Shown in pieces: positions 62,207-64,000 of a stretch of DNA of 64,000 nt. The notes below the pieces were generated by a model. That model did no database searches, was not told the DNA's origin, and saw only the letters and a program-made list of their open reading frames with translations. This stretch comes from CAWDYA01 sp963806495 (GTDB taxonomy: Bacteria; Acidobacteriota; Polarisedimenticolia; JACPZX01; DASXTC01). Location: assembly GCA_963806495.1 (NCBI GenBank), contig CAWDYA010000008.1:620001-684000 (forward strand), read 5' to 3'. Each line of letters starts with the position of its first letter. Within the stretch, counting starts at the first letter, position 1. The position numbers were made by a program, and so were the translations under genes.

Positions 62207-63481
62207 ATGAACGACCGACCCGGGATACCCGTGACTCCGACCGCACCCTGGCGGCAGCTCGGCCCCGGTCTGCTGGTCGCCGCCACGGGTGTCGGCGCGG
62301 GCGACGTGGTGGCCGCCGCGGCCGCCGGCTCCCGGTTCGGCTACGCCGTCCTGTGGGCCGTGGCGTTCGGCGCCATCCTCAAGTACGTCATCAACGAGGG
62401 GCTGGCGCGCTGGCAGCTCGCCACCGGAACCACGCTCGTGGAAGGGTGGACGAGCCGGCTCGGCCGCGGCTTCCAGTTCCTCTTCCTCGTCTATCTCATC
62501 CCCTGGTCGTTCATCGTGGGCGGCGCCCTGATCTCCGCCTGCGGGCTGGCGGCCCACGCGATAGCCCCCGCGCTGTCGGTGGCCGCGTGGGGCACCATCC
62601 ACTCGCTGGCGGCGGCCGTGGTGATCCTGGTCGGGTCGTTCCGCCGGTTCGAGGACGTGATGAAGGTCTTCATCGGCCTGATGTTCCTCGGTCTCGTGGG
62701 CTGCGCCCTGGCGGCGGCCCCGGTCACCGAGGTGATCGGCCGGAGCGTGTCGGCCGCCGCGATCCCGCCCGGCAGCATCGGCTTCCTTCTGGGCGTGATG
62801 GGAGGCGTCGGTGGCAGCGTGACGCTGCTGTCGTACGGCTACTGGATGCGTGAGAAGGGCTGGGAAGGGCCGGCCCGCAAGCGGCTGATGCGGGCCGATC
62901 TCGCGGTCGCCTACCTGCTGACCGGCCTGTTCGGCCTCGCCATCGTCGTCCTGGCCGCCGAGCTGCTGCACTCGCGTTCGGTGATCGTGGAGGGGAACTC
63001 CAGCGTCGTGGTGATGGGAGAGATGATGACGACGGCGCTCGGCGCGGCGGGCGGGTGGGCGTTCCGTCTCGGCTTCTGGGCGGCGGTGGCCACGTCCATC
63101 CTCGGCGTCTGGCAGGGCGTGCCGTACCTGTTCTGCGACTTCGTGGCGCTGGTGAAGAAGCTGCCCGAGGATCGGATGCGCACCTTCGTCAGCACGCGCT
63201 CCGCCTGGTACCGCGGCTATCTCGCCTTCCTGTGCCTGCCGCCGCTGGCGCTTCTCTGGTTCCAGCGGCCCGTTTTCGTCATCGTCGTGTACGCGGCCGT
63301 CGGCTCGCTGTTCATGCCGTTTCTCGCGGGGACCCTGCTGTACATGAACTCGCGCGCCGACTGGGTCGGCCTCGACATGAGGAGCGGCTGGATCACCAAC
63401 GCGTTGCTGGCGCTGGGGATCCTGCTGTTCGGTTATCTCGGCTGGGTCGAGGTGGCGCGGATGATCGCGCCGGCGGGCTGA
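62207..63481 (+). CDS. Nramp-superfamily divalent-metal transporter-like protein, divergent
   Basis: The 424-residue protein has about 11 membrane helices and the Nramp layout. TM1 is GPGLLVAATGVGAGDVVAAA. In true Nramp metal importers this helix carries DPGN, but here it reads GVGAGDVV, so one metal-binding residue is changed. TM6, where MPH/MPA is usual, reads GSVTLLSYGYWMREKGWEGP. It thus looks like an Nramp-related subfamily whose substrate (metal ion or another cation) may differ. Downstream helices (LLTGLFGLAIVVLAAELLHS, WAAVATSILGVWQGVPYLFC) agree with the family. It lies 13 bases after the alpha/beta-hydrolase gene and was probably co-transcribed with it. Confidence 0.72.
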   Translation: MNDRPGIPVTPTAPWRQLGPGLLVAATGVGAGDVVAAAAAGSRFGYAVLWAVAFGAILKYVINEGLARWQLATGTTLVEGWTSRLGRGFQFLFLVYLIPWSFIVGGALISACGLAAHAIAPALSVAAWGTIHSLAAAVVILVGSFRRFEDVMKVFIGLMFLGLVGCALAAAPVTEVIGRSVSAAAIPPGSIGFLLGVMGGVGGSVTLLSYGYWMREKGWEGPARKRLMRADLAVAYLLTGLFGLAIVVLAAELLHSRSVIVEGNSSVVVMGEMMTTALGAAGGWAFRLGFWAAVATSILGVWQGVPYLFCDFVALVKKLPEDRMRTFVSTRSAWYRGYLAFLCLPPLALLWFQRPVFVIVVYAAVGSLFMPFLAGTLLYMNSRADWVGLDMRSGWITNALLALGILLFGYLGWVEVARMIAPAG

Positions 63482-63482
63482 C

Positions 63483-64000
63483 TCACTCCTGCTCCGGGCT
63501 CCCCGCCAATCCCGTCAGCAGCCGGTACAGCGCCGGCGTGGCGAGCAGCGACAGCAGCACCGAGATGCACAGCGCCCCGATCACGGCGATAGCCAGCGGG
63601 CGGAGCATGTCGGCCCCCGAGCCGACTCCCCAGGCGAGCGGGAGCATCCCCAGCGCCGCGGCCAGGGTGGTCATCAGGACGGGGCGCAGCCGCCGGCGGC
63701 CCGACCCGACGAGCGCCTCCACCACGTCGGTCCCCTGCGATCGGAGCTGTCTCACGTAGTCGAGCATCAGGATACCGTTCTTGGCGACGATCCCCACGCC
63801 GATGATGGCGCCGAGGAAGGAGACGACGTTGAACGAGATCCCGGTCAGCCAGAGCGCCGCCACGGTGCCGACGAGCGCCAGCACCGCGCCGAACACGATC
63901 GCCACCGGCTCGACGAACGAGCCGAACTCGACGAGGAGCACGGTGAAGACGAGAAAGATCGCCATCACCAGCACCAGGACGAGGTTGTGGAAGGAATCCT
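63483..64000 (-). CDS. RND-family efflux pump subunit, C-terminal part (5' end outside window)
   Basis: The frame is open from the right edge of the window to TGA at 63483. The ~172 residues seen cover the last membrane helices: IFLVFTVLLVEFGSFVEPVA, the signature GIVAKNGILMLDYVRQLRSQ, RRRLRPVLMTTLAAALGMLP, and LLSLLATPALYRLLTG. This is the AcrB/CzcA class of proton-driven pump; metal or drug substrate cannot be told. Its stop is 1 base after that of the Nramp-like gene (convergent). Confidence 0.9.
   Translation of the reverse strand, partial: DSFHNLVLVLVMAIFLVFTVLLVEFGSFVEPVAIVFGAVLALVGTVAALWLTGISFNVVSFLGAIIGVGIVAKNGILMLDYVRQLRSQGTDVVEALVGSGRRRLRPVLMTTLAAALGMLPLAWGVGSGADMLRPLAIAVIGALCISVLLSLLATPALYRLLTGLAGSPEQE

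Noticed and set aside
1..64000. Prophage, insertion sequence or integrative element
   Set aside because: No transposase, integrase, phage structural gene or flanking repeats were found; gene content and base composition are even.

Overview
The window is GC-rich (roughly two thirds G+C), densely coded DNA from a Gram-negative (diderm) bacterium: it encodes outer-membrane beta-barrels, lipoproteins, two RND efflux pump ends and many multihaem cytochromes. Kelch-repeat surface proteins with MopE-like metal-binding motifs, TolB/TPR-type Ser/Thr kinases, and a strong load of peptide and amino-acid transporters and peptidases resemble Acidobacteriota-like or similar soil/sediment lineages. That placement is an inference from gene content, not from a marker gene.

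Left part (1-4310, + strand): the 3' end of an RND pump gene, a winged-helix regulator (frameshifted) behind a palindromic promoter, and a SecA-type ATPase with an unusual C-terminal membrane segment. Region 4224-18203 (- strand) is the highlight: a tightly packed ten-gene run encoding an NHL beta-propeller protein, a six-haem cytochrome closely resembling Geobacter OmcS (the nanowire-forming cytochrome), a YVTN beta-propeller protein, a large outer-membrane barrel with a discoidin-like insert, a CsgG/GNA1162-like lipoprotein, a tandem CsgG-like protein, a parvulin-type peptidyl-prolyl isomerase, a 26-haem and a 16-haem cytochrome, and a second NHL protein. Together these look like a complete extracellular-electron-transfer module: filament cytochrome, conduit and carrier cytochromes, barrel, and folding and export helpers.

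18427-21923 is a giant secreted Kelch/MopE protein. 22075-22997 is a small membrane protein plus its regulator behind an operator. 23016-32992 carries an amino-acid permease, PLP enzymes, a badly frameshifted Ser/Thr kinase, an unrecognised duplicated (possibly kinase-like) protein and malic enzyme. 33210-39553 is a peptide-use cluster: POT-type transporter, M24 peptidase, OPT transporter and M1 aminopeptidase. 39673-46546 holds envelope proteins, a decayed CoA-disulfide reductase/rhodanese pseudogene and a glycosyltransferase-like membrane protein. 46556-54215 carries GMP synthase, a second (intact) Ser/Thr kinase, a PaaK-like ligase and a SIS-domain protein. 54392-59291 is an operon of an outer-membrane barrel, a FecR-domain protein, a small protein and a CHASE2-PAS-GGDEF-EAL cyclic-di-GMP enzyme. 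59453-64000 has a MOSC protein, arylamine N-acetyltransferase, an alpha/beta hydrolase lipoprotein, an Nramp-like transporter and the 3' end of another RND gene.

At least eight genes carry apparent single-base frameshifts, several next to G/C homopolymers. Most are probably consensus errors of a draft or metagenome assembly, but the CoA-disulfide reductase also has a nonsense codon and internal deletions and looks truly degraded. No tRNA, rRNA, CRISPR array or insertion sequence was seen.
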